From assembly GCF_024464185.1 (NCBI RefSeq), contig NZ_JANHAU010000002.1, forward strand, positions 1 through 64,000: a stretch of 64,000 nt of DNA. The letters are read 5' to 3'. The first letter of the stretch is position 1, and every line of letters begins with the position of its first letter. The translations under genes and the position numbers were made by a program. Source of the stretch: Haloarchaeobius salinus (lineage in GTDB: Archaea > Halobacteriota > Halobacteria > Halobacteriales > Natrialbaceae). The notes beneath the pieces are model-generated. The model did not search any database and was not told the DNA's origin. It saw only the letters and a list, made by a program, of their open reading frames with translations. Below, in pieces: positions 24,448 through 32,152 of this stretch.

Positions 24448-25680
24448 CTACACCTCGACGGTCTCGTCCAGCGTCGGCGCGCTCGCGTCGAAGCCGCCGG
24501 CGACGAGCTCTGCGGCGAAGTCCTCGCAGTCGTCGCCGTGGTTCACCAGGACCTGCGCGTCGCGGTACGACCGCAGGAACTCCCAGAGCCCGTCGCTGTC
24601 GGCGTGGGCGGAGAAGTCGTGCTGTTCGGTCCGGGCCGCGACGGGGAGGATGCGCCCGTCGAAGTCGGCCCGGCCGCGTTCGAGCAGTTCGTGCCCCGGA
24701 GACCCAGGAACCTGGAAGCCGGTGAACGCGACCTTGTTCGTCGGGCTCGACCGGATCTCCGGGACGTACGTCATCGCGGGCCCGCCGTGGAGCATCCCCG
24801 ACGTGGTGACGATGACGGTGTTCTTCTCCGCGATGCGCTCGCGCTGGCCGGGTTTCCCGGTGACGAACCGGGCGTTCGACGCGCCGCGCTGGAGGGTGTC
24901 GGGGTCGTGGACGAAGCCGTCGTGGCGCTGGAACATTCGCGTCACGCCCTTGCCCATCCCGTCGACGTAGCAGTCGACGTCGTGCGCGCCGAGGACGCAG
25001 AGCACCTCCTGCGTGCGGCCGATGCCGAAGGCGGGGACGACGACGGTGCCGCCCTCCCAGACCGTCGACTTCACGCTCTCGACGAACCGGTGCTCGATGG
25101 CGGCACGGGACTCGCGCTCGGTGTCGGCGTACGTCGACTCCACGACGACCACGTCGGCGTCGGGCCGGGCGCGCGAGCCGGCGAGCAGGCGCTGGTCCTC
25201 CGTGTGGAAGTCGGCGGTGTAGAGGAGCCGCGTGTCGCCGTCGTCGACCAGGACGTGCGCGCTGCCGGGGATGTGCCCGGCCTCGAAGAACGTCACCTCG
25301 TAGCCCGCGGCCTCGAACGGCTGCTGGTAGCCGTGGGTCCGTGAGACCTCGGTCATGCGCTTCAGCTCCGCCTCGGTGAACGGGCAGTCGTAGCTCCCGC
25401 CGTGCAGTTTGAGCGTGTCCCGGCCGAGCACCCGCGCCAGCTCGGCGGTCGGCGGCGTCCAGTGGATGGGCGGGCGCTCGTCGCCCGACAGGAGCGACGG
25501 CACCGCGCCGACGTGGTCGAGGTGGCCGTGGGAGACGACGACCGCCTCGGGGTCGGGTCGGTCCACCGGGTACTGCGGCGGGTTGCCCGACGCCATCCCG
25601 TAGTCGAGCAGCAGCGAGCCGTCGACGAGGATGGCGCTCCGCCCGATCTCGCGCGCCCCACCGAGGAACCGTATCTCCAT
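24448..25680 (-). CDS. Metallo-beta-lactamase/beta-CASP nuclease-like protein
   Basis: A 410-residue protein of the archaeal CPSF/RNase J group. Motif 2 is SHGHLDHVGAV (HxHxDH), motif 3 the His in IPGSAHVL, and motif 4 the Asp in LLYTADFHTED. A beta-CASP insertion follows (VVVESTYADTE, then VPAFGIGRTQE and TTSGMLHGGP), and the C-terminal His is in FSAHADSDGL. Such enzymes cut or trim RNA 3' or 5' ends. No KH domains are present, so this is the shorter paralogue type. I chose the ATG at 25680. Confidence 0.85.
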   Translation of the reverse strand: MEIRFLGGAREIGRSAILVDGSLLLDYGMASGNPPQYPVDRPDPEAVVVSHGHLDHVGAVPSLLSGDERPPIHWTPPTAELARVLGRDTLKLHGGSYDCPFTEAELKRMTEVSRTHGYQQPFEAAGYEVTFFEAGHIPGSAHVLVDDGDTRLLYTADFHTEDQRLLAGSRARPDADVVVVESTYADTERESRAAIEHRFVESVKSTVWEGGTVVVPAFGIGRTQEVLCVLGAHDVDCYVDGMGKGVTRMFQRHDGFVHDPDTLQRGASNARFVTGKPGQRERIAEKNTVIVTTSGMLHGGPAMTYVPEIRSSPTNKVAFTGFQVPGSPGHELLERGRADFDGRILPVAARTEQHDFSAHADSDGLWEFLRSYRDAQVLVNHGDDCEDFAAELVAGGFDASAPTLDETVEV

Positions 25681-25729
25681 TCGATTGCGGTCCCGTATGC
25701 GGGCGAGGGGTTTGGGTCCGTCGGCTTCG

Positions 25730-25795
25730 ACCCGGATACCCGAATCCAAAATAGGCGACTTCGGAACTGGCTGTTCTGGATCCGGGTATCCGGTT
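25730..25795. other. Large imperfect hairpin between divergent genes
   Basis: Two 25-base arms (25730-25754 and 25771-25795) pair at about 20 of 25 positions around a 16-base loop. The best-paired core is CCGGATACCCG against CGGGTATCCGG. It lies in the divergent intergenic space of the nuclease and exchanger genes. It could be a regulatory structure or a palindromic repeat remnant. Confidence 0.5.
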
Positions 25796-25887
25796 CCAGC
25801 AGCCACGGATGGACGGGCGACGACGGTCCTTCGACGCCGTCCCCCCAACGCTCATTCCCGTGGCCGCCGTCACTCCGACAACGACCG

Positions 25888-26844
25888 ATGGCAGGCACGC
25901 TCGTCCAGCTCGGCATCGTCGTCGCGGCCGTCGTCGGCCTCGGGCTCGGGGCGCGACTGCTCGTCGACTCGGCGGTCAGGCTCGCACGGGGTGTCGGCCT
26001 CTCGCAGCTCACCATCGGCCTGACCGTCGTCGCGGCGGGCACGTCGATGCCGGAGCTCGCGGTGACGGTCGACGCCGCGCTCGAGGGACTGGGCGACCTC
26101 GCCGTCGGGAACGTCTTCGGGTCGAACATCTACAACCTCGCGTTCGTCCTGGGCGTCGTCGCCCTGATCCGCGTCGTCCCCGTCGAGGGAGGACTCGTCC
26201 GGCGCGATGGCCTGATGCTGCTCGCGAGCACGCTGCTGGGCGGATTCGTCGTGCTCGACCAGCTGGTCACCCGCACCGAGGGCGCGGTGCTCGTCGTGGT
26301 GTTCGTCGCCTACACCGGCTACCTGCTGCACAGCCGGACCGACGAGAGCCCGCCCGAGCCCGACGCGGCCGTCGTCCGCGACATCACCGGTCGACTGACG
26401 TTCCCGGGTCGCGACCCGCTCCTGCTCGTCGTCGGGCTCGTGGTCGTCCTCGTGAGCGGCGACGCGCTGGTCGGCGCGGCGTCGGCGCTGGCGCGGGGTG
26501 CAGGCGTCTCCGAGTGGGTCATCGGCGGCACCATCGTCGCGGCCGGCACGTCGACGCCCGAGTTCGCCGTCTCGCTCGTCGCCCTCAGACGCGGGAGCCT
26601 CGGCGTCTCCATCGGGAACGTCGTCGGGAGCAACGTGTTCAACGTGCTCGCCGTCCTGGGCGTCGGCGCACTCGTGCGGCCGCTCTCGGTGAGCCCGGTC
26701 GCACTGGAGACGTTCGGCTGGCTGCTCGCCGTCACGGCGGTCATGGTCGCCGCGCTGTGGACCGGTCGCGTGCTCTCGAGACTGGAGGGTGCGGTGTTCA
26801 CCGCGTCCGAACTCGCCAGGTGGGCGTTGGGCCTGCTCGGCTAG
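25888..26844 (+). CDS. Sodium/calcium exchanger family protein (YrbG type)
   Basis: A 318-residue membrane antiporter with two inverted alpha repeats: GTSMPELAVTVDAAL with GNVFGSNIYNLAF, and GTSTPEFAVSLVALR with GNVVGSNVFNVLA. These carry the ion-coordinating Glu residues of CaCA exchangers. About ten membrane segments; no large cytoplasmic loop. Calcium extrusion by sodium or proton exchange is expected. The 3' end overlaps the convergent small gene by four bases. Confidence 0.92.
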   Translation: MAGTLVQLGIVVAAVVGLGLGARLLVDSAVRLARGVGLSQLTIGLTVVAAGTSMPELAVTVDAALEGLGDLAVGNVFGSNIYNLAFVLGVVALIRVVPVEGGLVRRDGLMLLASTLLGGFVVLDQLVTRTEGAVLVVVFVAYTGYLLHSRTDESPPEPDAAVVRDITGRLTFPGRDPLLLVVGLVVVLVSGDALVGAASALARGAGVSEWVIGGTIVAAGTSTPEFAVSLVALRRGSLGVSIGNVVGSNVFNVLAVLGVGALVRPLSVSPVALETFGWLLAVTAVMVAALWTGRVLSRLEGAVFTASELARWALGLLG

Positions 26845-27128
26845 AACGTGCCGTTCTCCCGGTCGCGTGGGTTCCGCCGCACCGTGAACTGGTTGTACTC
26901 GGGGCCGTGCGCTATCGCGAGCGAGCCGAGCCACCAGTTCCACCGGTCGACCACGTCACCCCGCGGGGCGTCGCGCAGGTTGTCGACGATGACGTCGGCG
27001 GTGAGGTCGTGGCCGGCATCGTCGTGGTACCGACCGGAGTCGCGCAGGTCGAGCGCCTCGCGGACGACGACGTGGGCCTCGCCGCCGAACTCCCGTTCGA
27101 GCCTGAGCTCCAGACGGCCAGGTTCCAT
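26841..27128 (-). CDS. Conserved small haloarchaeal protein
   Basis: A 95-residue protein starting MEPGRLELRLEREFGGEAHV, with a C-terminal block RWNWWLGSLAIAHGPEYNQF. No known domain is recognised. The sequence looks constrained (Trp-rich block). It is convergent with the exchanger gene and overlaps its end by four bases. Confidence 0.6.
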   Translation of the reverse strand: MEPGRLELRLEREFGGEAHVVVREALDLRDSGRYHDDAGHDLTADVIVDNLRDAPRGDVVDRWNWWLGSLAIAHGPEYNQFTVRRNPRDRENGTF

Positions 27129-27269
27129 GGCGTGGCGTTCGTGCCCGGAGGCTTTCGGTCTTCGGGTGGGCAGTCAGTCGGCCGTCAGCCGGGCGTCGGA
27201 CCCGGGTGGTTTCAGGACGTGAAACAGCTGTCACTACCCTATGTATCCGGAGCCCGTCCGTCCGGGTAC

Positions 27270-27488
27270 ATGACGGATATCAGCGAACGTGACCGGACTA
27301 CCTCCACGACCGACGAGGACCCCCACGAGGTCGTCGACGGGGCCATCGGCTCCCGCATCGGGGTCGCCACCGACCCCACCGCCGGGACGGTCACGTTCAT
27401 GGCCCGCGGCTCCGACGGCCGGCCGGCGGCGACCGAGTGGATACTGGTCGACGAATCGCTCGTCGTCGACGTCGCCCGGATGGGCTGA
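27270..27488 (+). CDS. Small acidic haloarchaeal protein
   Basis: A 72-residue protein starting [20 protein letters not shown]. An unstructured acidic N-terminus is followed by a compact C-terminal part with alternating beta pattern ([20 protein letters not shown]). Function unknown. It ends 74 bases before the eS6 gene. Confidence 0.55.
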   Translation: MTDISERDRTTSTTDEDPHEVVDGAIGSRIGVATDPTAGTVTFMARGSDGRPAATEWILVDESLVVDVARMG

Positions 27489-27562
27489 AGCGAACGGCTG
27501 CTCGACCCGTTCGGTCCCGTTTCGACGGAGTTTTGAACGCCCACCGACGATTCGTATCCACT

Positions 27563-27979
27563 ATGGCGAGTTTCAACGTCGTCGTTGCGGACCCGGACTC
27601 GGGCGCATCGTACCAGCTCGAGGCGGAGGAACAGGACGCGAACCGGTTCATGGGCAAGGAGCTCGGCGAGGAGGTCGACGGTGACGCCGTCGGCCTCGAC
27701 GGCTACACGCTCCTGCTGACCGGGGGCTCGGACGAGGCCGGGCGGCCGATGCGCGAGGACATCGAGGGCGCGAACGTGGAGGAGGTCCTGATGCGCGAGC
27801 AGGGCGTCGGCTACAACCCGTCCCGGTCCGGCGAGCGCAAGCGGCTGACCATCCGTGGGCGGCAGGTCTCCGACGAGACCAGCCAGATCAACGCGAAGAT
27901 CGTCGGCCGCGGCGACGAGTCCGTCGAGTCGCTCCTCGGTCTGGTCGAGGAGGACGCCGACGAAGACGACGAGGAGTAA
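27563..27979 (+). CDS. rps6e: 30S ribosomal protein eS6
   Basis: A 138-residue archaeal/eukaryal-type ribosomal protein. It has the family start [17 protein letters not shown], the [16 protein letters not shown] loop, and [14 protein letters not shown]...[12 protein letters not shown], which match eS6. The C-terminus is a short acidic tail as in other haloarchaea. It is a component of the small subunit. Confidence 0.95.
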   Translation: MASFNVVVADPDSGASYQLEAEEQDANRFMGKELGEEVDGDAVGLDGYTLLLTGGSDEAGRPMREDIEGANVEEVLMREQGVGYNPSRSGERKRLTIRGRQVSDETSQINAKIVGRGDESVESLLGLVEEDADEDDEE

Positions 27980-28120
27980 TCCGAACGGGTCCCGTCACGG
28001 CCGCGTCGTAGGTTTCCTGAGGGGCACACCCTCGGCGCGCGGCGGTGACAGCGACACACTTCTTGCGCCCATTACGCCGCGAGCGACAGGTACATCCGGC
28101 GTGGCGAACGAGTAGCGCAC

Positions 28121-28555
28121 ATGGCAGATCGGGTTTCTTCCGACGCAGTGCCCACGGTACGGGCGAAGCTCGCGAAGCACGGTGCGACCGGGCGACTGAA
28201 GCTGGAGCTTCCGGCCGAGGAGGCGGCGCAGTTTCCGGTCGACGAGGTCGTTCGGGTGGTGCTCGACGGCGAGCAACAGTTCGCACGCATCGAGTCGTCG
28301 CTGACGGGTGACGAGCTACTCATCTCGGGCGTGTTCGAGACGCCGTCGGCGGCGCGGAACCCCGGTGAGGGAGAGAACCACCTCACGGACTGGTGTGAAG
28401 CCAACGGCCGCGGCGCTGGTGGGTCGGTGCTGGTCGACGTCGTCGAGGACGGGTTCCAGTACGGGTTGCGGGCCCCGGGAGGCCGTGCAGTGTACGACGC
28501 ACTGGAGCAACCCGACGGGAGTCTCGCGTCCATCGCCTCGGATCTCGAGGACTAG
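28121..28555 (+). CDS. Conserved haloarchaeal protein (DUF7112-like)
   Basis: A 144-residue acidic protein starting MADRVSSDAVPTVRAKL. It has an LELPAEEAAQFPVDEVVRVVLDG block, then a central GENHLTDWCEANG. I associate this pattern with the haloarchaeal DUF7112 group, from memory. No catalytic motif is visible. Its last four bases overlap the convergent PadR-like gene. Confidence 0.6.
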   Translation: MADRVSSDAVPTVRAKLAKHGATGRLKLELPAEEAAQFPVDEVVRVVLDGEQQFARIESSLTGDELLISGVFETPSAARNPGEGENHLTDWCEANGRGAGGSVLVDVVEDGFQYGLRAPGGRAVYDALEQPDGSLASIASDLED

Positions 28556-29052
28556 AGTCGGGGGAGGAAGGAGTAGAGCAGGTAGCCGAAGGCGAGGTGC
28601 TGGAGCATCGTGCGTTCGACGCTCATGCGGACCTCGTGTTCGTCGTTGATGGAGTACTCCTTCGTGCGGACCTTCTTGTGCATGTGGAGCACGTCGTCCT
28701 CCTCGAGCTTGTGCAGGCCGGGGTAGACCGTACCCGGGCTGAGCTGTGCGTCGAAGAGGCGCGTGAGGTCGGAGATGAGCTCCTTGCCGTGGGTCTCGCC
28801 GCGCAGCGAGATGAGCATGAGGAGCACCTCGTCGAGGTTCTCCTTGATGATCTCCTCGTCGAACTCCGCCTCGGCGGTCGGGAGCGCGTCCTCGACGGAT
28901 TCGAGCATCTCGTCGAGCTCGCGCTCGACGGACTTCTCGTCCACCTTCTCGGCCGACCCGATGGTCAGCTCGTACTGCTCGCCACTATCGTCGTCGGTCG
29001 CAGCGGCCGTGAGGTCGCTGAACACCGAACTGGTATCCTTGTTGTTTCGCAT
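28552..29052 (-). CDS. PadR-like winged-helix regulator next to the archaellum locus
   Basis: A 166-residue protein. Residues 1-80 are acidic and variable. Residues 70-150 form a PadR-type winged helix (VLLMLISLRGETHGKELISD, then LSPGTVYPGLHKLEEDDVL). It is the gene next to the arlD/E-domain gene and on the same strand as the arl operon, making it a candidate regulator of motility. That role is inferred from position only. Confidence 0.75.
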   Translation of the reverse strand: MRNNKDTSSVFSDLTAAATDDDSGEQYELTIGSAEKVDEKSVERELDEMLESVEDALPTAEAEFDEEIIKENLDEVLLMLISLRGETHGKELISDLTRLFDAQLSPGTVYPGLHKLEEDDVLHMHKKVRTKEYSINDEHEVRMSVERTMLQHLAFGYLLYSFLPRL

Positions 29053-29347
29053 CGGTCAGTCGTCACCTTCTGGCGTTCTCCGATTCGGCCCGCCACACCG
29101 ACCGCCACCAACGGTCATCGGGGCCCGTTCGGGTACTACTCCGTTCGATGGATGCATGACTAATAAGTCAAACGGCCAACCCCTCTCTAATGACAAAATA
29201 TTAGCTGAGTTCGTGGCGATGTTTACGACGGACGAAAAATGGCCGAAAAACGTTTTACGTGGGCTAATTCGGCAGGAACCGGTGAGCCACGTTCGACCGA
29301 GTTACTGATGGCTCTGACCGCAACATATCAGGAAACGTGCATTGGTT
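29053..29347. other. AT-richer intergenic spacer
   Basis: This stretch between the PadR-like gene and the arlD/E-domain gene contains an unusually AT-rich part at 29160-29270 (for example GACAAAATATTAG and GAAAAATGG). No gene or repeat was recognised. It probably includes the PadR-like gene promoter, but no convincing TATA position was chosen. Confidence 0.4.
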
Positions 29348-29791
29348 TCAGTCGTCGCCGATCGCCTCGACGACCTCCTGGCGGACCGAGCGGTCCCCGA
29401 TCTGTTTCTCGACGCGGCGCTCGGCGAGCCGGGCGAGCATCAGGTGCTCCTCGAGGTCGTCGCCCGCGATGGACGCGATGTACTTCAGCGACCGGGCGTG
29501 GGTGCCGAAGGGCGTCCCCGAGAGCGTCTCCAGCGGGTACTCGAGCGTCGCCGGCTCGTCGTACTTCTTGTTGTGGATCTCCTGGAGCGAGAGCCCCCGG
29601 ATGTACGTCGTCATCGAGCGAGCGACGCCCTCCGAGATCCAGCCGAGGCGCTCGTAGTAGCGCAGACAGTTCAGCGCGCCGCTGGTGCCGAACGTCTCCC
29701 CGAGGTAGCGAGCCCACTCCATCGTGGCCTCCATCCCCTCGGTGCCCTGCGAGAGCGAGCGCAGGTACGGTTTCTCGGCGTGCAGTGACAT
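29348..29791 (-). CDS. Archaellum ArlD/ArlE-domain protein
   Basis: A 147-residue protein of the archaellum motor accessory family (FlaD/FlaE domain). Its WARYLGETFGTSGALNCLRY and YERLGWISEGVARSM blocks align with the C-terminal domain of ArlCE (WLTDLVTSAGPAAALRAIAY, YEEIGWISPEVKAYL). In haloarchaea ArlD and ArlCE link the motor to the chemotaxis adaptor CheF. I chose the ATG at 29791 (MSLHAEKPYLRSL). A TATA box (TTTATAC) lies about 30 bases upstream, so it has its own promoter despite being next to the main operon. Confidence 0.85.
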   Translation of the reverse strand: MSLHAEKPYLRSLSQGTEGMEATMEWARYLGETFGTSGALNCLRYYERLGWISEGVARSMTTYIRGLSLQEIHNKKYDEPATLEYPLETLSGTPFGTHARSLKYIASIAGDDLEEHLMLARLAERRVEKQIGDRSVRQEVVEAIGDD

Positions 29792-29820
29792 CCGCTTGTC
29801 CGTAGCGAGGGACGGTACCC

Positions 29821-29857
29821 GTATAAAGGTGCTCGCCGTTTCGAGGCGTGAGTCGAC
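29821..29857 (-). promoter_or_regulatory. Promoter of the arlD/E-domain gene
   Basis: On the minus strand: GTCGACTC, then TCGAAACGG, then CACCTTTATAC as TATA box (29821-29831). The GTCGA and CGAAACRG pieces also occur, closer together, upstream of archaellin genes at 36710 and 38163, which may point to a shared regulator. Confidence 0.5.
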
Positions 29858-29898
29858 GCCCGAATCCGGCTCTCTCCGGTGGGTCCGTCGCCCGACGG

Positions 29899-30339
29899 TC
29901 AGCCGTGGGTCGCACCGACCAGCGACTGGTGCTCGAACACCCAGCGACCCACCAGCCCCCCGAGCAGTCCGATGAGGGCCGTGAAGACGAGGTGGACCCC
30001 GACGAACAGCAGCACGAAGGCGGCCTCGAGGAGGGAGTACGACACCGTATCGTCGCCCGAGACCACGAAGTCGACGAGCGGCGGGAGGAACCAGGCGAGC
30101 GCCGGGGAGCCACCGAGCAGGCCCGCACCTATGGCGGCACGGCCGACGTCGGTTCTGGCCGACGCTCGAGCGACCAGGAAGCCGGTGACGAAGCCACCGA
30201 CCAGGACGCCGTTCAGCGAGAGCTCGGTGTCGAGCCCGGTGTACAGGTTGTTGCCGATGACGAGCGCTGCGGCGACGAAGCCGCCGACGAGGGCGAACGT
30301 CCAGGCGTGCTGTCGGTCGCGGTGGAGGGTCTCGGTCAT
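29899..30339 (-). CDS. Four-helix membrane protein inside the archaellum locus
   Basis: A 146-residue protein with about four membrane segments, the first at residues 13-30 (TFALVGGFVAAALVIGNN). It resembles the small haloarchaeal DUF5518-type membrane proteins. It lies between the arlJ and arlD/E-domain genes on the same strand, with about 90 bases on the arlJ side and 107 on the other. Its role in motility, if any, is unknown. Confidence 0.65.
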   Translation of the reverse strand: MTETLHRDRQHAWTFALVGGFVAAALVIGNNLYTGLDTELSLNGVLVGGFVTGFLVARASARTDVGRAAIGAGLLGGSPALAWFLPPLVDFVVSGDDTVSYSLLEAAFVLLFVGVHLVFTALIGLLGGLVGRWVFEHQSLVGATHG

Positions 30340-30432
30340 GGCTGGAACGATGCCCTGCGCAGACGTATAAGACGAGGGAGAGTTTCCGAGTCGGAAACTG
30401 TGCCCCGTCTCGCTGCGGGGCGTTCCCCCGTC

Positions 30433-32151
30433 TCAGACGGAGATGAGGGCGTCGACGGCGACCTTCGTGACGACGGCGGTCAGCGCGCCGGTCCACGTCA
30501 GCGCGACGAAGTGGACGTAGCCCGAGAGGATGTGGCCGCGGTCGGCCACGCGGACCATGATCGAGGAGAGCAGCGCGTTGAGGACGATAGTGAGGATGAG
30601 CAGGAACTCGATGACCTCCACGTCGTACTGCTCGGTCGACAGCAGGAAGCTCATCTGGCTCGCCTGCAGGTCCATGTCCTCGACGATGGTCATCAGCATC
30701 TCGACGACCTCCAGCCCGACGAAGAAGGAGAACACGGACGCGGCGGTCAGTCCGTACAGCACACCGATGAGCGTCGTCGTCGCCTGCTGGCGCTGCTCGC
30801 GCAGCTTGAGGACCTCGCTCTGGTTCCGCGAGATGACCTGCCCGAGCATCTTCGGGTCGCCACCCATCCGGCGGCCCTCGACGTACATGTCGCCGAACTT
30901 CTGGATGAGGTACGAGCCGGTCTCGGCCGCGAAGAGCGACCACGAGCGCGTGGGGTCGACCCGCATGGCGAGGCGCTTGTAGAGGTTGTCGATGTTGTGC
31001 GTGAGCGCGCCGAAGTCCTTGCGCCGGAGCGACTCCAGCACGTTGCCCGTCGAGGTCTGCTTGACGGACTCGACGGCACCGAGCGCGCGGACGAAGCTGG
31101 GGAACTCGCTGTCGCGCTCTTTGACCTTCTTCTCCTCGTGGCGGACGAGCCAGCCGGGGATGAGCAGCGGCGTCACCGGGATGGCCGCCATGATGGGCAG
31201 CGGCAGCACGTCGCTCTCGACGGGCAGGTAGCCGAGCAGGATACCGCCGACGACGACGAACGCGACGAGCGAGAGCACGCCGCCCGCGACGAGCGCCGGC
31301 TTCGCACGCTGGAGCGGGTAGTCGCCAGCCGTCTCCTGGATGTACCACACCGGGTCGTACGGCGAGACGGCGTGGATGGCGTAGACGAAGCCCGCCTGCA
31401 CGACGACGAACATGAAGATGACGCCGCCGACCGCGACCGTCGGGTTGATGCCGACGAGCACGGGCAGGACGATGGCGAACACCAGCACGAACGCCGTCGA
31501 CAGCATCATCGACAGGTAGAGCTCCTTCATCACGTCGAGCTTGTTCAGGTCCGCCTCGTAGCGGATGACGTACTGCTGGATGATGGAGTCCTGCTCGTCG
31601 ATGAGGAACTCGCTGATCTGCTGGCCGCCACCGACGGTGTACGCGAGCCGCTCCAGGAAGTCCGACAGAAGCGGCGAGTTCACCTGTCTGGCCCGCATCC
31701 GTGCGCTGTCGTCGAGGCTCTGGTTCCACGTGTCCACGAGCGCGACGAGGTAGCCCATCTCCTCGGCGAGCGCCTGGTACTCCTCCTCCTCCGCGAGGGT
31801 CCGGAAGATCTCGATGCGGTTGATGTTGGTCATCGAGAGGACCGTGATGTGGGTCAGGAACAGGTGGAAGCGCTGGCGGATCTGCTTGCGCTGTCTGTCC
31901 TGCACCGCCTTCGGGTAGACGAGCGCGGCGAACACCGCGAACACCCCGAGCAGTATCACCGGGCCGCCGATGGTCAGCGGGAGGCCGACGACGAAGACGG
32001 CGGCGACGCTCCCGACCATGAACAGGATCGAGGGAACGACGATGAGCAGCACGTACCGCCGTGCCGACATCTCCATGCGCCGGTACGCCTCCCGGACCGA
32101 GGAGAGCATCGTGCGGGCGTTGATGTCGCCCGAGGGGTTCGCGGTGGACAT
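30433..32151 (-). CDS. arlJ: Archaellum membrane platform protein ArlJ
   Basis: A 572-residue polytopic protein, the membrane platform of the archaellum motor, homologous to type II/IV-pilus F/TadC proteins. Hydrophobic segments cluster near residues 35-75, 205-245, 275-320 and the C-terminal 100 residues. Two cytoplasmic T2SF-like domains lie between (FPSFVRALGAVESVKQTSTG is the second). It begins right after the arlI stop, in the order arlF-G-H-I-J normal for haloarchaea. Confidence 0.95.
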   Translation of the reverse strand: MSTANPSGDINARTMLSSVREAYRRMEMSARRYVLLIVVPSILFMVGSVAAVFVVGLPLTIGGPVILLGVFAVFAALVYPKAVQDRQRKQIRQRFHLFLTHITVLSMTNINRIEIFRTLAEEEEYQALAEEMGYLVALVDTWNQSLDDSARMRARQVNSPLLSDFLERLAYTVGGGQQISEFLIDEQDSIIQQYVIRYEADLNKLDVMKELYLSMMLSTAFVLVFAIVLPVLVGINPTVAVGGVIFMFVVVQAGFVYAIHAVSPYDPVWYIQETAGDYPLQRAKPALVAGGVLSLVAFVVVGGILLGYLPVESDVLPLPIMAAIPVTPLLIPGWLVRHEEKKVKERDSEFPSFVRALGAVESVKQTSTGNVLESLRRKDFGALTHNIDNLYKRLAMRVDPTRSWSLFAAETGSYLIQKFGDMYVEGRRMGGDPKMLGQVISRNQSEVLKLREQRQQATTTLIGVLYGLTAASVFSFFVGLEVVEMLMTIVEDMDLQASQMSFLLSTEQYDVEVIEFLLILTIVLNALLSSIMVRVADRGHILSGYVHFVALTWTGALTAVVTKVAVDALISV

Positions 32152-32152
32152 C

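Noticed and set aside
22481-25873. 1130-codon minus-strand frame
   Set aside because: Composite of antisense and out-of-frame sequence across several real genes; Arg/Pro/Gly-rich with no domain.
29239-29805. 188-codon plus-strand frame at the edge of the arl locus
   Set aside because: The first 40 residues are intergenic sequence and the rest is antisense of the arlD/E-domain gene; no domain or plausible codon use.
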